Origin: Thalassolituus hydrocarboniclasticus
Lineage (GTDB): Bacteria; Pseudomonadota; Gammaproteobacteria; Pseudomonadales; Oceanobacteraceae
DNA: 64,000 nt
Reading direction: 5' to 3'
Assembly: GCF_025345565.1 (NCBI RefSeq)
Contig: NZ_CP054475.1
Coordinates: 763,501 to 827,500, forward strand
This document shows positions 34,254-43,171 of this stretch, piece by piece. The first letter of the stretch is position 1. Each line of letters opens with the position of its first letter. Both the position numbers and the translations under genes were made by a program. Under the pieces are notes generated by a model. It saw only the letters and a program-made list of their open reading frames with translations, ran no database searches and was not told the DNA's origin.

Positions 34254-34667
34254 ATGGATCGTCTGTTTGAATTTGTGGGCAACCACCTTGAGCTGGTGGC
34301 TATCTGGGGTGTGTTTCTGGCTGCTCTGCTGTGGGACAACAGCCGCCGCAGCGGCCAGACGGTTTCGACTGCTCAGGCCACGTTAATGATCAATAAAGAA
34401 AACGCTGTCGTGCTGGATATCCGCGACAAGAAAGATTTCAGCGCTGGCCATCTGGCCAATGCCATGAACATTCCGTACAGCAATCTGGCCAGCCGCCTGA
34501 ATGAACTGGATGCTCATAAAGAGCGGCCGATCATTCTGGTGTGCAAGACCGGCCAGACTGTCGGTGTGGCAGGCAAGATGCTGCGCGAAAAGGGCTTCAA
34601 CGCTGTGCGCCTGAGTGGCGGCATGATGGAGTGGACCAATCAGAACCTGCCGGTGGTACGCAGCTGA
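34254..34667 (+). CDS. Membrane-anchored rhodanese (YibN-like)
   Basis: A 137-residue protein with one N-terminal transmembrane helix (LELVAIWGVFLAALLW) and a single rhodanese domain. The catalytic Cys is in the loop CKTGQTV; DIRDKKDFSAGHLANAMNI is the usual substrate-side motif. It probably carries persulfide sulfur at the inner membrane, but the acceptor is unknown. It is 39 bp before secB. In Pseudomonas a glutaredoxin gene lies between the two; it is absent here. Confidence 0.9.
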   Translation: MDRLFEFVGNHLELVAIWGVFLAALLWDNSRRSGQTVSTAQATLMINKENAVVLDIRDKKDFSAGHLANAMNIPYSNLASRLNELDAHKERPIILVCKTGQTVGVAGKMLREKGFNAVRLSGGMMEWTNQNLPVVRS

Positions 34668-34706
34668 GGCTGCTCCGGCGCATAATAATCAGAAGGACAT
34701 TACGAC

Positions 34707-35180
34707 ATGGCCGACAATCAACAGCCGCAGTTTGCGCTGCAACGTATCTACATTAAGGATGCTTCATTTGAAGCGCCAAACTCACCGCAGGCGTTCACCA
34801 AAGAGTGGAAGCCGGAGATCAAACTGGATCTGAACAGCGGTGCGCGTAAGCTCGACGATAACCATTACGAAGTGTCTGTTAAGGTCACTGTTACTGCGAC
34901 CAATGACGGCGAAACCGCTTTTCTGGTTGAGCTGGTGCAGGCCGGACTGTTTGCCATGGTGAACATCCCTGAGCAGCAGCTGAAGCCGATGCTGGGTGCT
35001 ATGTGCCCGAACATCCTGTTCCCTTACCTGCGTGAAAGCATCGACAGCCTGGTGGTGAAAGGTGGCTTCCCGGCACTGATGCTGGCACCGATTAACTTCG
35101 ATGCCCTGTTCCAGCAGCGTATGCAGCAGGAAGCTCAGCAGGCTCAGGCAGAACCTGCCGAGCAGGAAACCACTCACTGA
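34707..35180 (+). CDS. secB: Protein-export chaperone SecB
   Basis: A 157-residue cytoplasmic tetrameric chaperone that keeps preproteins unfolded and hands them to SecA. Family blocks are LQRIYIKDASFEAPNSPQAF, NHYEVSVKVTVTA and FPYLRESIDSLVVKGGFPAL. The C-terminal acidic, Gln/Ala-rich tail is typical. It ends at an intrinsic terminator 45 bp downstream and is the last gene of the rhodanese-secB unit. Confidence 0.97.
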   Translation: MADNQQPQFALQRIYIKDASFEAPNSPQAFTKEWKPEIKLDLNSGARKLDDNHYEVSVKVTVTATNDGETAFLVELVQAGLFAMVNIPEQQLKPMLGAMCPNILFPYLRESIDSLVVKGGFPALMLAPINFDALFQQRMQQEAQQAQAEPAEQETTH

Positions 35181-35224
35181 GCTGAGTGGCTTCCCTTGCG
35201 CAGATGATTCTGCGCAGCATAAAT

Positions 35225-35255
35225 AAAGGCCGCAACCCGTCAGGGTGCGGCCTTT
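35225..35255 (+). terminator. Intrinsic terminator of secB
   Basis: AAAGGCCGCA pairs with TGCGGCCTTT, with an inner CCC/GGG, and is followed by GTTGTTT. It may also serve the convergent sugar dehydrogenase gene. Confidence 0.82.
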
Positions 35256-35277
35256 GTTGTTTATGGACGCGGCCGCT

Positions 35278-36366
35278 TTAATAGCGCAGCAGGCGGCCGC
35301 TGTCGGTAGCGATATAGAGTTTGCCGCTGCTGTCGGTTGCCAGTGCTCTCATGCGTTCGTTCAGGTCGGTCAGCAGCCGTTCTTCTGCCACGGCCTGTGG
35401 CTGGCTCGGGGTTCCGCCCAGTGTGATGCGATTCAGGTGGGTTAATTTAAGCGCCCCGGCTAACAGGTTGCCCTGCCATTGCGGGTGGGCTTTTCCCTGA
35501 TAAAACAGCAATGAACCGGGCGCGATTGACGGGTCGTACATCTTGACCGGATCGGTCATATCCGGGCGGCTGCGGGCTTCGCCGACATACATCGGGTTCC
35601 AGTATTCCTTGCCCCACGATACAACCGGCCAGCCGTAGTTATGGCCTTTTATGATGAGATTGATTTCATCTCCGCCGCGCGGCCCATGCTCAATCGCCCA
35701 CAGACGCTGGTTAGCTGCATCGTAGGCCAGGCCCTGCGGATTGCGGTGTCCGTAACTCCAGATCTCTGCCAGGGCTCCGGGTTTATTGATAAAGGGATTG
35801 TCGGCGGGGATATTGCCGTTACGGGTCAGGCGCAGAATTTTTCCGGCGTGGGTCGTCAGGCGCTGGCCGTTGTCACGCTCGCCTCTGTCGCCGATGCTGA
35901 AAAATACGTGTTGTTCATCGAAGGCAATGCGGCTGCCAAAATGCTGACCACTGTTACTTGCCGACTGGCTGATCAGCAGTGTCTGCCAGTCTGTAAGGTG
36001 CAGAGGGCGCTGGCTGACATCAAGACGGGCCCGCCCCAGAGCGGTGGCGGCCCGCCCCTCTGGCAGGGGCGCACTCCAGGTGAAATAAATCCAGCCGCCC
36101 GGCTGATAGTCGGCGGCCACGGCAACATCCAGCAGACCTCCCTGACCATCGGACCATACCTTTGGTGCTCCCTGTACCCTGTGTAATTGCCGTTGTCCGG
36201 CGTCGAACAATTTAAGCTGGCCGCTGCGCTCACTGATCAACAGCTGGCCGGGAGCGACAAAAGCCATACCCCAGGGGCGGCTGAGCTTATCAGTGAGTAC
36301 TTCGTGGGTGCTTGCTGCATGCAGCAGCGGAGTGAGAAGGGTAGCGATCAGCAGCAGGAATTTCAT
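35278..36366 (-). CDS. PQQ-dependent soluble aldose sugar dehydrogenase (YliI-like)
   Basis: A 362-residue periplasmic six-bladed propeller enzyme. Signal peptide MKFLLLIATLLTPLLHAAS is followed by GSDH/sorbosone dehydrogenase blocks: LSRPWGMAFVAPGQLLISER, RIAFDEQHVFFSIGDRG, WSYGHRNPQGLAYD and EHGPRGGDEINLI. E. coli Asd (YliI) oxidises aldoses with PQQ and calcium. No PQQ synthesis genes are in the window. It is convergent with secB and 15 bp after trmL, so it may be co-transcribed with it. Confidence 0.88.
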   Translation of the reverse strand: MKFLLLIATLLTPLLHAASTHEVLTDKLSRPWGMAFVAPGQLLISERSGQLKLFDAGQRQLHRVQGAPKVWSDGQGGLLDVAVAADYQPGGWIYFTWSAPLPEGRAATALGRARLDVSQRPLHLTDWQTLLISQSASNSGQHFGSRIAFDEQHVFFSIGDRGERDNGQRLTTHAGKILRLTRNGNIPADNPFINKPGALAEIWSYGHRNPQGLAYDAANQRLWAIEHGPRGGDEINLIIKGHNYGWPVVSWGKEYWNPMYVGEARSRPDMTDPVKMYDPSIAPGSLLFYQGKAHPQWQGNLLAGALKLTHLNRITLGGTPSQPQAVAEERLLTDLNERMRALATDSSGKLYIATDSGRLLRY

Positions 36367-36381
36367 GGCGGTACTCCCGGA

Positions 36382-36846
36382 TCAGGAGCCGCCAGTATAC
36401 CCAAGTTGCCGCCAGGCTTCATAAACCATCACCGCCACCGCATTGGACAGGTTCATACTGCGGCTGTCGGGCATCATCGGTAATCGCAGCCAGTGTTCAA
36501 ACGGCAGACTCATGCGCACATCTTCCGGTAAGCCACGGGTTTCCGGGCCAAACATCAGGTAGTCGCCAGCGCTGAAGGCGACGTCGGAATGGGTGCGGCG
36601 GCCCTTGGTGGTCAGGGCAAACAGGCGCTGTGGCTGTTCGGCTGCGAGAAAGGCGTCATAGTTGGGGTGGATTTTTACGCTGGCCCATTCGCTGTAGTCC
36701 AGTCCGGCGCGGCGCAGGCTCTTTTCTTCCATATTGAAGCCCAGGGGTTCAATCAGATGCAGCCGGCAGCCGGTGTTGGCGCACAGGCGGATGATATTGC
36801 CGGTATTGGGCGGAATTTCGGGTTCGAACAGAACGATATTAAACAT
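36382..36846 (-). CDS. trmL: tRNA (cytidine/uridine-34-2'-O)-methyltransferase
   Basis: A 154-residue SPOUT-class enzyme that methylates the wobble ribose of tRNA-Leu isoacceptors. It shows the short TrmL form without an extra RNA-binding domain. Knot motifs are [30 protein letters not shown] and [17 protein letters not shown]. It is divergent from mshI, with 117 bp between starts. Confidence 0.95.
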   Translation of the reverse strand: MFNIVLFEPEIPPNTGNIIRLCANTGCRLHLIEPLGFNMEEKSLRRAGLDYSEWASVKIHPNYDAFLAAEQPQRLFALTTKGRRTHSDVAFSAGDYLMFGPETRGLPEDVRMSLPFEHWLRLPMMPDSRSMNLSNAVAVMVYEAWRQLGYTGGS

Positions 36847-36963
36847 AGTGCCTGGCCTTAAAAGCAGGCGCGCATTATAGGTGTGAATACCGACCGCTGG
36901 CCATCCTGCGCCAGAATCATGGTCTACACTCTCTTTAGATTATTTTGTTTTAAAGAGGTGGCA

Positions 36964-37926
36964 ATGCGCTGGCCCTGGCAGAAAAAAAGTCTTCAGGATT
37001 CACGCTGTCTGGGCATCGAACTGCATCAGGGTAAGGGCTTTGCTGTGTTGCGTGAAGCCGGGGTGGTGCGGGAATGTTACCGTCCGGCGGAAACCGATCA
37101 GGGGCTGGATGGTCTGGCGACCTGGATTGCCGCACAGCAGTTGCGGGGTGTCAGCACCGTATTGTCACTGGATGCGCTGGACTATGAGTTACATCTGGTT
37201 GAGGCACCGGCGGTGAGTGATGACGAACTCGCGGATGCGCTGCGTTTCCGTATGCGTGATCTGCTGCCACAGGGCGCGGAGAAGAAAGTTATTCAGGGCT
37301 TTCGTCTGCCGGCGGATGCTTATCGCCGGCGACTGGAAATGGCCTTTGCGGCGGTTATTGATCACCGCCGAGTTAAAGATCTTGTGCGCTGGTGTGAACA
37401 GCAGGAGCTGGCTTTGCACAGCATCACCATTCCCGAGCTCAGTCTGTTGCATCTGGTTGCGGAGGTCGCTCCGGAAACCGCCGTTGGCGTGCTGCGGCTG
37501 GATGCCGAAGACGGCATGATTTACCTCTACCGTGATGGCGGTCTTTATCTTTCGCGCCGCCTGAATACCGGTACTCAGAGTCTGGGGGGACATGCCGTCG
37601 CTGAGGGGGGATTCAGCCTGGAAAGCGACAGTCGTATTGATGCTCTGGCGCTGGATATTCAGCGCTCGCTGGATTATTTCGACAGCCAGCTGGGGATGGG
37701 CATGGTCGGACAAATCTGGGTTCTGGTGCCGGACAATGCGGATGTCAGTGAGCTGTTACCTGAGCTGGAGCGCAGTGTGAATATTCCGGTCCGCAGTCTG
37801 CTGCTGGACTCCGTTGCCCGCCAGCAGGGAGGTGAAGATCTGACTGCATCTCTCGCCATTGCTCTGGGCAATGCCCTGTTAATTGAACAGGGCAGGGCGG
37901 CAACCGCCGCCGGGAAGGTGGCCTGA
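36964..37926 (+). CDS. mshI: MSHA biogenesis protein MshI (PilM-like)
   Basis: A 320-residue cytoplasmic actin-like protein, first gene of the pilus operon. It starts MRWPWQKKSL after GAGG and contains CLGIELHQGKGFAVL (phosphate 1-like segment), then a region typical of PilM (ALRFRMRDLLPQ, DIQRSLDYFDSQLG). In type IV pili PilM binds the N-terminus of PilN to couple the motor to the alignment complex. The ATG at 36964 is supported by its ribosome site; the frame is open from 36883. It overlaps mshI2 by one base. Confidence 0.9.
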   Translation: MRWPWQKKSLQDSRCLGIELHQGKGFAVLREAGVVRECYRPAETDQGLDGLATWIAAQQLRGVSTVLSLDALDYELHLVEAPAVSDDELADALRFRMRDLLPQGAEKKVIQGFRLPADAYRRRLEMAFAAVIDHRRVKDLVRWCEQQELALHSITIPELSLLHLVAEVAPETAVGVLRLDAEDGMIYLYRDGGLYLSRRLNTGTQSLGGHAVAEGGFSLESDSRIDALALDIQRSLDYFDSQLGMGMVGQIWVLVPDNADVSELLPELERSVNIPVRSLLLDSVARQQGGEDLTASLAIALGNALLIEQGRAATAAGKVA

Positions 37927-38612
37927 TGACCTGGCAGATTCAGCAGCGGGTTAACTTTTATATCGAGGAGTTCCGCCCTCCCGCTTTACCGCAGAATATC
38001 CGCCGTCTGTTACTGCAGCTGGCCGCCAGTGCTGCGCTGATGTTGCTGCTGACGCTGCTGCTTTTGGGGTATCTGCAATGGCTGCACTACCAACAGCAGC
38101 AGGAAAACCAGCGCTTTGAATTACTGAGCAGCCAGCTGCAGGAAGAAATTGCCCGCCATCCGCCGCTGGTGGCCGATAGTGGCTTGCAGCAACAGCTGGA
38201 ACAGGCGCGGATGCAGTTGGCAGCCAGCCAGAAAATTCTCTTTTATCTCGGCCGTGAGCAGTTGCAGCAGAGCCAGTCTTTTACACCGCTGATTGCTCAG
38301 CTGGGCGAACAGCAGGTGCGGGGGGTATGGCTGCAGGGGTTCCGTGTGAGCGACGCCGGGCAGCAGGTCAGGCTTGAAGGTTTTGTTGATGAGCCGGAAA
38401 AGTTGTCGCGCTATGTCACAGAGTTGCTGCAGCGCAGCGCTTATAGCGGTAAATCATTCAGTCAGATTGATGTACGGCGCAGCGGTCAGCGCTGGCTCAG
38501 TTTTGTACTGGACACCGCAGCGCCGGCGCCGGATGAAGAAACGGCTGTTACCCCGTTGCAGAAAAAACTTTCCCGTCTGCAGTCACAGGCCGGTAGCGGA
38601 GATGGCTTATGA
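37926..38612 (+). CDS. mshI2: MSHA biogenesis protein MshI2 (PilN-like)
   Basis: A 228-residue inner-membrane protein with a short cytoplasmic N-terminus (INFYIEEFRP-type segment, here VNFYIEEFRP), one transmembrane helix (about 30-50), a Gln-rich coiled coil and a ferredoxin-like periplasmic domain (GVWLQGFRVSDAGQQVRLEG). This matches PilN, partner of PilM and PilO. It starts on the TGATG junction with mshI and overlaps mshJ by 4 bp. Confidence 0.87.
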   Translation: MTWQIQQRVNFYIEEFRPPALPQNIRRLLLQLAASAALMLLLTLLLLGYLQWLHYQQQQENQRFELLSSQLQEEIARHPPLVADSGLQQQLEQARMQLAASQKILFYLGREQLQQSQSFTPLIAQLGEQQVRGVWLQGFRVSDAGQQVRLEGFVDEPEKLSRYVTELLQRSAYSGKSFSQIDVRRSGQRWLSFVLDTAAPAPDEETAVTPLQKKLSRLQSQAGSGDGL

Positions 38613-39286
38613 GCCTGCGTAATCAGCAAGCGTGGTGGCGTCACCCGTCCGCAGAGAAACTGATCAGGGCGTACAACAAACTGTTACCACGCGAACAGAT
38701 TCTGCTGCAGATCATTCTGCACAGTGTCGTCGTTGCATTGTTTGCCCTACTGCTGCTGGAGCCTGTCTGGCAGCGCAGTGAAATTCTGCAGCAGGCGATT
38801 TCCGGCCAGCAGCAACAGATCCGCCAGTCAGAAGGGCAGCTGCAACAACTGCAACAACAGGCGGTTAACGATCCCAACCAACCATTACGCGATGAGCTGG
38901 CGCGTCTGCAGGTACAGCAGGGTGATATGAATCTGCGTATCTCCAGACTGACGGATGCCCTGGTGTCACCGGCGCAGATGGTGCCTTTACTGGAGCAGAT
39001 GCTGAAGCAGGATAAACGTCTGCAGCTGAAAAGCCTGGTGAATCTGCCGCGCGAACGGCTCGGTCTGGGCGAAGAGTTTGCCGATGTGCAGCTCTACCGT
39101 CACGGACTGCGCCTGACTCTGAGCGCCAGTTACGACGGTCTGCTGAGGTATCTGCAACGACTGGATGCCATGCCATGGCGGCTGTTCTGGCAGGAGCTTG
39201 ATTTTACCGTGGAGCAGCATCCGCAGGGGGAACTGACACTTGAGGTGTACACCCTGAGCATGCGCGAGGAGGTTCTGGGTGGCTGA
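38609..39286 (+). CDS. mshJ: MSHA biogenesis protein MshJ (PilO-like)
   Basis: A 225-residue inner-membrane protein. A short cytoplasmic end is followed by one helix (LHSVVVALFALLLLEPVW), a coiled coil rich in Gln (about 60-125) and a small alpha/beta periplasmic domain. The layout equals PilO/GspM and the position equals mshJ in Vibrio. It should pair with MshI2 in the alignment subcomplex. It overlaps its neighbours at both ends. Confidence 0.87.
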   Translation: MSLRNQQAWWRHPSAEKLIRAYNKLLPREQILLQIILHSVVVALFALLLLEPVWQRSEILQQAISGQQQQIRQSEGQLQQLQQQAVNDPNQPLRDELARLQVQQGDMNLRISRLTDALVSPAQMVPLLEQMLKQDKRLQLKSLVNLPRERLGLGEEFADVQLYRHGLRLTLSASYDGLLRYLQRLDAMPWRLFWQELDFTVEQHPQGELTLEVYTLSMREEVLGG

Positions 39287-39632
39287 TACTGTTGTTCTGA
39301 TAAAGGGTTTTTACCGCTTACGGTTACTGCTGGCGGTGTTTGCCATGCAGTCTCCGGCGCTGGTGCTGGCCGCCGACCCGACGCAGCCACCACCCTGGCT
39401 GCAACAGGCTCCGGTCAGAACGGAGACGGTTGAGACTCCTTTAGTGGTGCAGCAGATCCTGATCCGCGAGGGTGATAACCGTGCGGTGATCAATGGCCAG
39501 TTGGTGCGAAGCGGCGATGTTGTTGACGGGGCTCAGGTTATGACGATTTCTGCGGATAAAGTCGTGGTGAAAATCCGGCAAAAACGGCGCGAACTGTCTT
39601 TACTTGTTAATACACGACGTATTTCTGAATAG
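39279..39632 (+). CDS. mshK: MSHA biogenesis protein MshK (PilP-like)
   Basis: A 117-residue protein with an N-terminal hydrophobic signal/anchor (LLLAVFAMQSPALVLAADP) and a small beta-rich domain (QQILIREGDNRAVINGQLV, VVKIRQKRRELSLLV) similar to PilP/GspC homology regions, which link the inner-membrane complex to the secretin. It overlaps mshJ by 8 bp and its stop abuts the mshL start. Confidence 0.85.
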   Translation: MADTVVLIKGFYRLRLLLAVFAMQSPALVLAADPTQPPPWLQQAPVRTETVETPLVVQQILIREGDNRAVINGQLVRSGDVVDGAQVMTISADKVVVKIRQKRRELSLLVNTRRISE

Positions 39633-41273
39633 GTGCTTATTTTGTCAGCTGTTATTGCACGTTGCTCTGCCTTTTGGCGCATATTCTCTCTGCTGACTCT
39701 GGCATCTTTACTGCCGGGGTTAAGTGGTTGTGCTGCGCCGGCTGCGAAAGAGCAGCGCGAGCAAGAGACAGATAATGCGCTGCTGCTGCAAACCGAAAAT
39801 GTGTCTGTGCCGGACAGTCTGGATCTGCAGCAATTATTGCCGCCACTGGATCAGCCACCAGAGGCTGCGCCACAGCGTTTTGATGTATTGGCTGATCGCA
39901 CCCCGGCGACCGCATTTTTCAACAGTCTGATTGACGGAACCGGTTATAACCTGGTGGTTCACCCGGGTGTCAGTGGTGAAATCAGCCTGAATTTAAAAGA
40001 CGTTACCCTGCTGCAAACATTGCAGGCGGTACGCGATATTTATGGTTTTGATTTTGTGCAGTCCGCTTATGGCGTACAGATTTTACCGCGTCAGCAGCAG
40101 ACGCGGATTTTCCCGATTAATTATCTCAACGTAAAACGCGCCGGCCGCTCCGGTATGCATGTCAGCAGCGGTCAGGTGACATCGACCGACTCGCGCCAGA
40201 GCAGTACCCAGACCAATACCACGACCTCTGGCAGCAGCTCGCAGACCATTAACAGCAGTGAGGTGGGAACCGAGTCCAGTACCGATTTCTGGCAGGGGCT
40301 GAAAAATACCCTGCAACTGATGCTGGCCCAGGAAACGGATGCGCAGGTGGTGGTGGATGCTCACGCCGGTATTGTGGTGGTAAAAGCCATGCCGGGGACG
40401 CTCAATCATATTGCCAGTTATCTGGAAAAAGCCGAATTAAGCGTGCAGAAACAAGTATTAATCGAGGCGAAAATCGTTGAAGTAACCCTGAGTGATGGTT
40501 TTCAGTCAGGCATTAACTGGTCAGCATTTGGCGGAAAAAATTACCGCGGCACAACCTATTCATCCGATAACAGCCTGAGTTCCGCTGCGCTGGAAAATAC
40601 CGACCTGATAGAAGGTATTTTTACCGCCAATTTTGCGTTAGGTGATTTCACTGGCGCCCTGCAGTTATTGCGTACGCAGGGGGATGTAAAAGTTTTATCC
40701 AGCCCGCGTATTGCTACAGTGAATAATCAGAAAGCAGTAATCAAAGTCGGCTCAGACGAATTCTTTGTGACCAATGTCACCAATACAACCACCTCCACGA
40801 CCACCGGCAGTTCGAATACCCCGGATATCGAATTAACGCCATTTTTCTCCGGTATTGCTCTTGATGTGACGCCACAGATTGGTTCCGATCAGGAAGTGAC
40901 ATTGCATGTACACCCGACGGTGACGGAAGTGGAAGAAAAAATTAAAACCGTACAGCTGAATAACGATGACTACACCCTGCCGCTTGCCTATAGCACCGTG
41001 CGTGAAACGGATTCGATTGTCCGTGCCCGCTCAGGTCAGGTGGTGGTGATTGGCGGTCTGATGCAGAACCGTAAAGTGCGTACCGATGCCAGCGTTCCCT
41101 GGTTGGGAAATATTCCCCTGTTAGGCTGGTTCTTCCGTCAGACCCGGGAAGAAATGGTACAGAGTGAGCTGGTTATTCTGATTCAGCCCAAAGTAATTGA
41201 TTCTGCGCTGAGCCGTGAACAGGTAGATGAGCTTAACAGGCGCTATTCGCGGCTGATGCCAGCCCGGAGGTAA
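39633..41273 (+). CDS. mshL: MSHA outer-membrane secretin MshL
   Basis: A 546-residue lipoprotein secretin forming the outer-membrane pore. Lipobox GLSGC near residue 33 is followed by an N-domain (LVVHPGVSGEISLNLKDVTL), a Ser/Thr/Gln linker (about 175-215) and the secretin core (VLSSPRIATVNNQKAVIKVG, VRARSGQVVVIGGLM, VPWLGNIPLLGWFF). A GTG at 39633 directly follows the mshK stop; a TTG at 39642 has AGGTG six bases upstream and may be the true start. Confidence 0.93.
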   Translation: MLILSAVIARCSAFWRIFSLLTLASLLPGLSGCAAPAAKEQREQETDNALLLQTENVSVPDSLDLQQLLPPLDQPPEAAPQRFDVLADRTPATAFFNSLIDGTGYNLVVHPGVSGEISLNLKDVTLLQTLQAVRDIYGFDFVQSAYGVQILPRQQQTRIFPINYLNVKRAGRSGMHVSSGQVTSTDSRQSSTQTNTTTSGSSSQTINSSEVGTESSTDFWQGLKNTLQLMLAQETDAQVVVDAHAGIVVVKAMPGTLNHIASYLEKAELSVQKQVLIEAKIVEVTLSDGFQSGINWSAFGGKNYRGTTYSSDNSLSSAALENTDLIEGIFTANFALGDFTGALQLLRTQGDVKVLSSPRIATVNNQKAVIKVGSDEFFVTNVTNTTTSTTTGSSNTPDIELTPFFSGIALDVTPQIGSDQEVTLHVHPTVTEVEEKIKTVQLNNDDYTLPLAYSTVRETDSIVRARSGQVVVIGGLMQNRKVRTDASVPWLGNIPLLGWFFRQTREEMVQSELVILIQPKVIDSALSREQVDELNRRYSRLMPARR

Positions 41274-42185
41274 ATGATGGAGATGACCCGGCTTAGTCGT
41301 GCCTGCGAGCAATATTATGGTCTGCAACAGTCTCCTTTTGGTCTGACTCCCAACACCGAATTTTATGTTGAATTGCCCAGCCAGCAGCAGGCGTTTGAGT
41401 TGTTGCTGTTTGCGCTGTCATCCGGTGAAGGCTTTATTAAAATTACCGGCGAAGTGGGAACCGGAAAGACATTACTCTGCCGGCGTTTACTCAACTCCCT
41501 CGCGGCTGACAATATCTGCAGTGCGTATATTCCCAATCCGGCGCTGAGTGCTGAGGGGCTGTGGCGGGCGATTGCGCGCGAACTCGGCTTAAACAGCGAC
41601 GATAAAAGCGAACTTCAGGTGCAGGAAGATATTCAGCAGCGACTGTTGCAGTTTGCCCTGACCGGGCAGCCAGTGACGCTGATTATTGACGAAGCTCAGT
41701 GTATGCCGGACGACACGCTGGAAGCGCTGCGGCTGATTTCTAATCTGGAAACCGAGCGTCAGAAACTGGTGCAGATTGTGTTGTTCGGTCAGCCAGAACT
41801 GAATGTCACTCTGGCCAAGCCTCGCTTCCGTCAGTTGTTGCAGCGCATTACCTACAGCGCTGATTTAGGCCCACTGAATAACAGTGAAGCCTTAGCGGTT
41901 TATCTGCAGCAGCGTCTGAGCATCGCCGGTTACCGCGGTATGCCACTGTTTCAGACATCGGCACTTAAGCATTTATGGCAGGCCAGCCGTGGTATTCCGC
42001 GACTGGTTAATATTCTTGCGGCCAAAACATTGCTGGTGGGGTACGGCAATGGCAGCCGTCAGCTGGAGTCACACCATGTTGCCCGTGCCGTGGCTGATAC
42101 CGAAGGTGCTTATCCGGCACCTCCTGATTGGTCCTGGTTGCGTTTTACCACTCTGTTTGCGGCTGTGCTTCTGGTGCTGATATGA
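41274..42185 (+). CDS. mshM: MSHA biogenesis ATPase MshM (ExeA-like)
   Basis: A 303-residue AAA+ ATPase. YGLQQSPFGLTPNTEFYV is the typical ExeA/MshM opening; Walker A is GEVGTGKT, Walker B is LIIDEAQCM. A C-terminal hydrophobic segment (FTTLFAAVLLVLI) suggests a membrane anchor, but the peptidoglycan-binding domain of ExeA is lacking. It helps secretin assembly. Two adjacent ATGs exist (41274, 41283). The stop overlaps mshN (ATGA). Confidence 0.9.
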   Translation: MMEMTRLSRACEQYYGLQQSPFGLTPNTEFYVELPSQQQAFELLLFALSSGEGFIKITGEVGTGKTLLCRRLLNSLAADNICSAYIPNPALSAEGLWRAIARELGLNSDDKSELQVQEDIQQRLLQFALTGQPVTLIIDEAQCMPDDTLEALRLISNLETERQKLVQIVLFGQPELNVTLAKPRFRQLLQRITYSADLGPLNNSEALAVYLQQRLSIAGYRGMPLFQTSALKHLWQASRGIPRLVNILAAKTLLVGYGNGSRQLESHHVARAVADTEGAYPAPPDWSWLRFTTLFAAVLLVLI

Positions 42186-43168
42186 GTCTGTTGCATCAGG
42201 TTCTGCAGGATATTGATAAGCGCGACGCTGACAGACTTATGTTGCCGCCGTCTCTGCAACTGGACGATTCGGCTTCCGGCCTCAACCCGGCGACAGAGTA
42301 CTCCTCTGCGGTTTTTCCCGCACATCCGCGTTACCGCCGCTATCAGCCACTGTTTTGGTTATTGTTAGTGTTAACGCTGGGAATCTTTTTTTTATCGGAT
42401 GATTTCTCCGGAAATCCGGAAAATTCTTCGGATTTACCGGGCTTTATTGACCGTCAGGCTCAGTCTGATTCTGCCAGTATTTCGCTGAAAAACAGTGCGC
42501 CGGCAAATAGCAAACAAAGTACGGCGGATTTAAACCCGGAAAAGCCCTTGTCGTCTGAGCAACCAGTGTCTTCAGTTCCCCCGGTGCTTACCGAGAAAAC
42601 CATGCCTGCAGAAAGAACGCTGCCAGAGCAATCAACACCAGCCGAAGCCTCCGGCCAAAAAGCGCCAGCAAAAGAACCGGAGTTAAATCGTAATGTGTCG
42701 GTTGTGCGCAGCGACCAGCAGGCACAGGAATACTACCTGCAGGCAATGGATGAGCTGAGCCGTAAGCAATTTTCACCGGCGCTGGAGCATATTGATCAGG
42801 CGCTGGCCTTAACAGTTCGCGATGATTATCTGGCGATAAAATTGCGTATTTATCTGGAACAGAAGGAGCAGGAAAAATTTCTGCAGTTGTATGCCACGCA
42901 CGCCTCCGTTCTTCATCCTTACTGGCTGGCCGTAGCCGCACCGGGTTTACACCTGTTCGGACGTTATGACGATGCCGCACGTGTTTATCAGCAGTTGATT
43001 CTCGCGCAGCCTGAAATTGTCAACTGGCCGCTGGCACTGGCGCAGGCGCTGCATTCGGCCGGACGTAATCAACAGGCGCGCAGTGTGCTGGAAAATCTGT
43101 ATCAGCAGAATCGCCTGACCCCGGAGCAGAAGCGCTGGGTTGAGCAACGACTGAAAAATCTAAGGTAA
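42182..43168 (+). CDS. mshN: MSHA biogenesis protein MshN (TPR protein)
   Basis: A 328-residue membrane protein. A cytoplasmic start (MSLLHQVLQDIDKRD) is followed by one helix (YQPLFWLLLVLTLGIFFL), a long low-complexity Pro/Ser/Glu linker and C-terminal tetratricopeptide-type repeats (AQEYYLQAMDELSRKQFSPA and later helices). The same layout is found in Vibrio MshN. The ATG at 42182 overlaps the mshM stop; the frame is open from 42128. Confidence 0.88.
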   Translation: MSLLHQVLQDIDKRDADRLMLPPSLQLDDSASGLNPATEYSSAVFPAHPRYRRYQPLFWLLLVLTLGIFFLSDDFSGNPENSSDLPGFIDRQAQSDSASISLKNSAPANSKQSTADLNPEKPLSSEQPVSSVPPVLTEKTMPAERTLPEQSTPAEASGQKAPAKEPELNRNVSVVRSDQQAQEYYLQAMDELSRKQFSPALEHIDQALALTVRDDYLAIKLRIYLEQKEQEKFLQLYATHASVLHPYWLAVAAPGLHLFGRYDDAARVYQQLILAQPEIVNWPLALAQALHSAGRNQQARSVLENLYQQNRLTPEQKRWVEQRLKNLR

Positions 43169-43171
43169 TCT

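Noticed and set aside
33660-34339. Long minus-strand reading frames across the 59-bp array, giving repetitive 171- and 208-residue proteins
   Set aside because: The repeat length is not a multiple of three, all frames stay open by chance, both frames overlap known gene ends, and no ribosome site or family match is seen.
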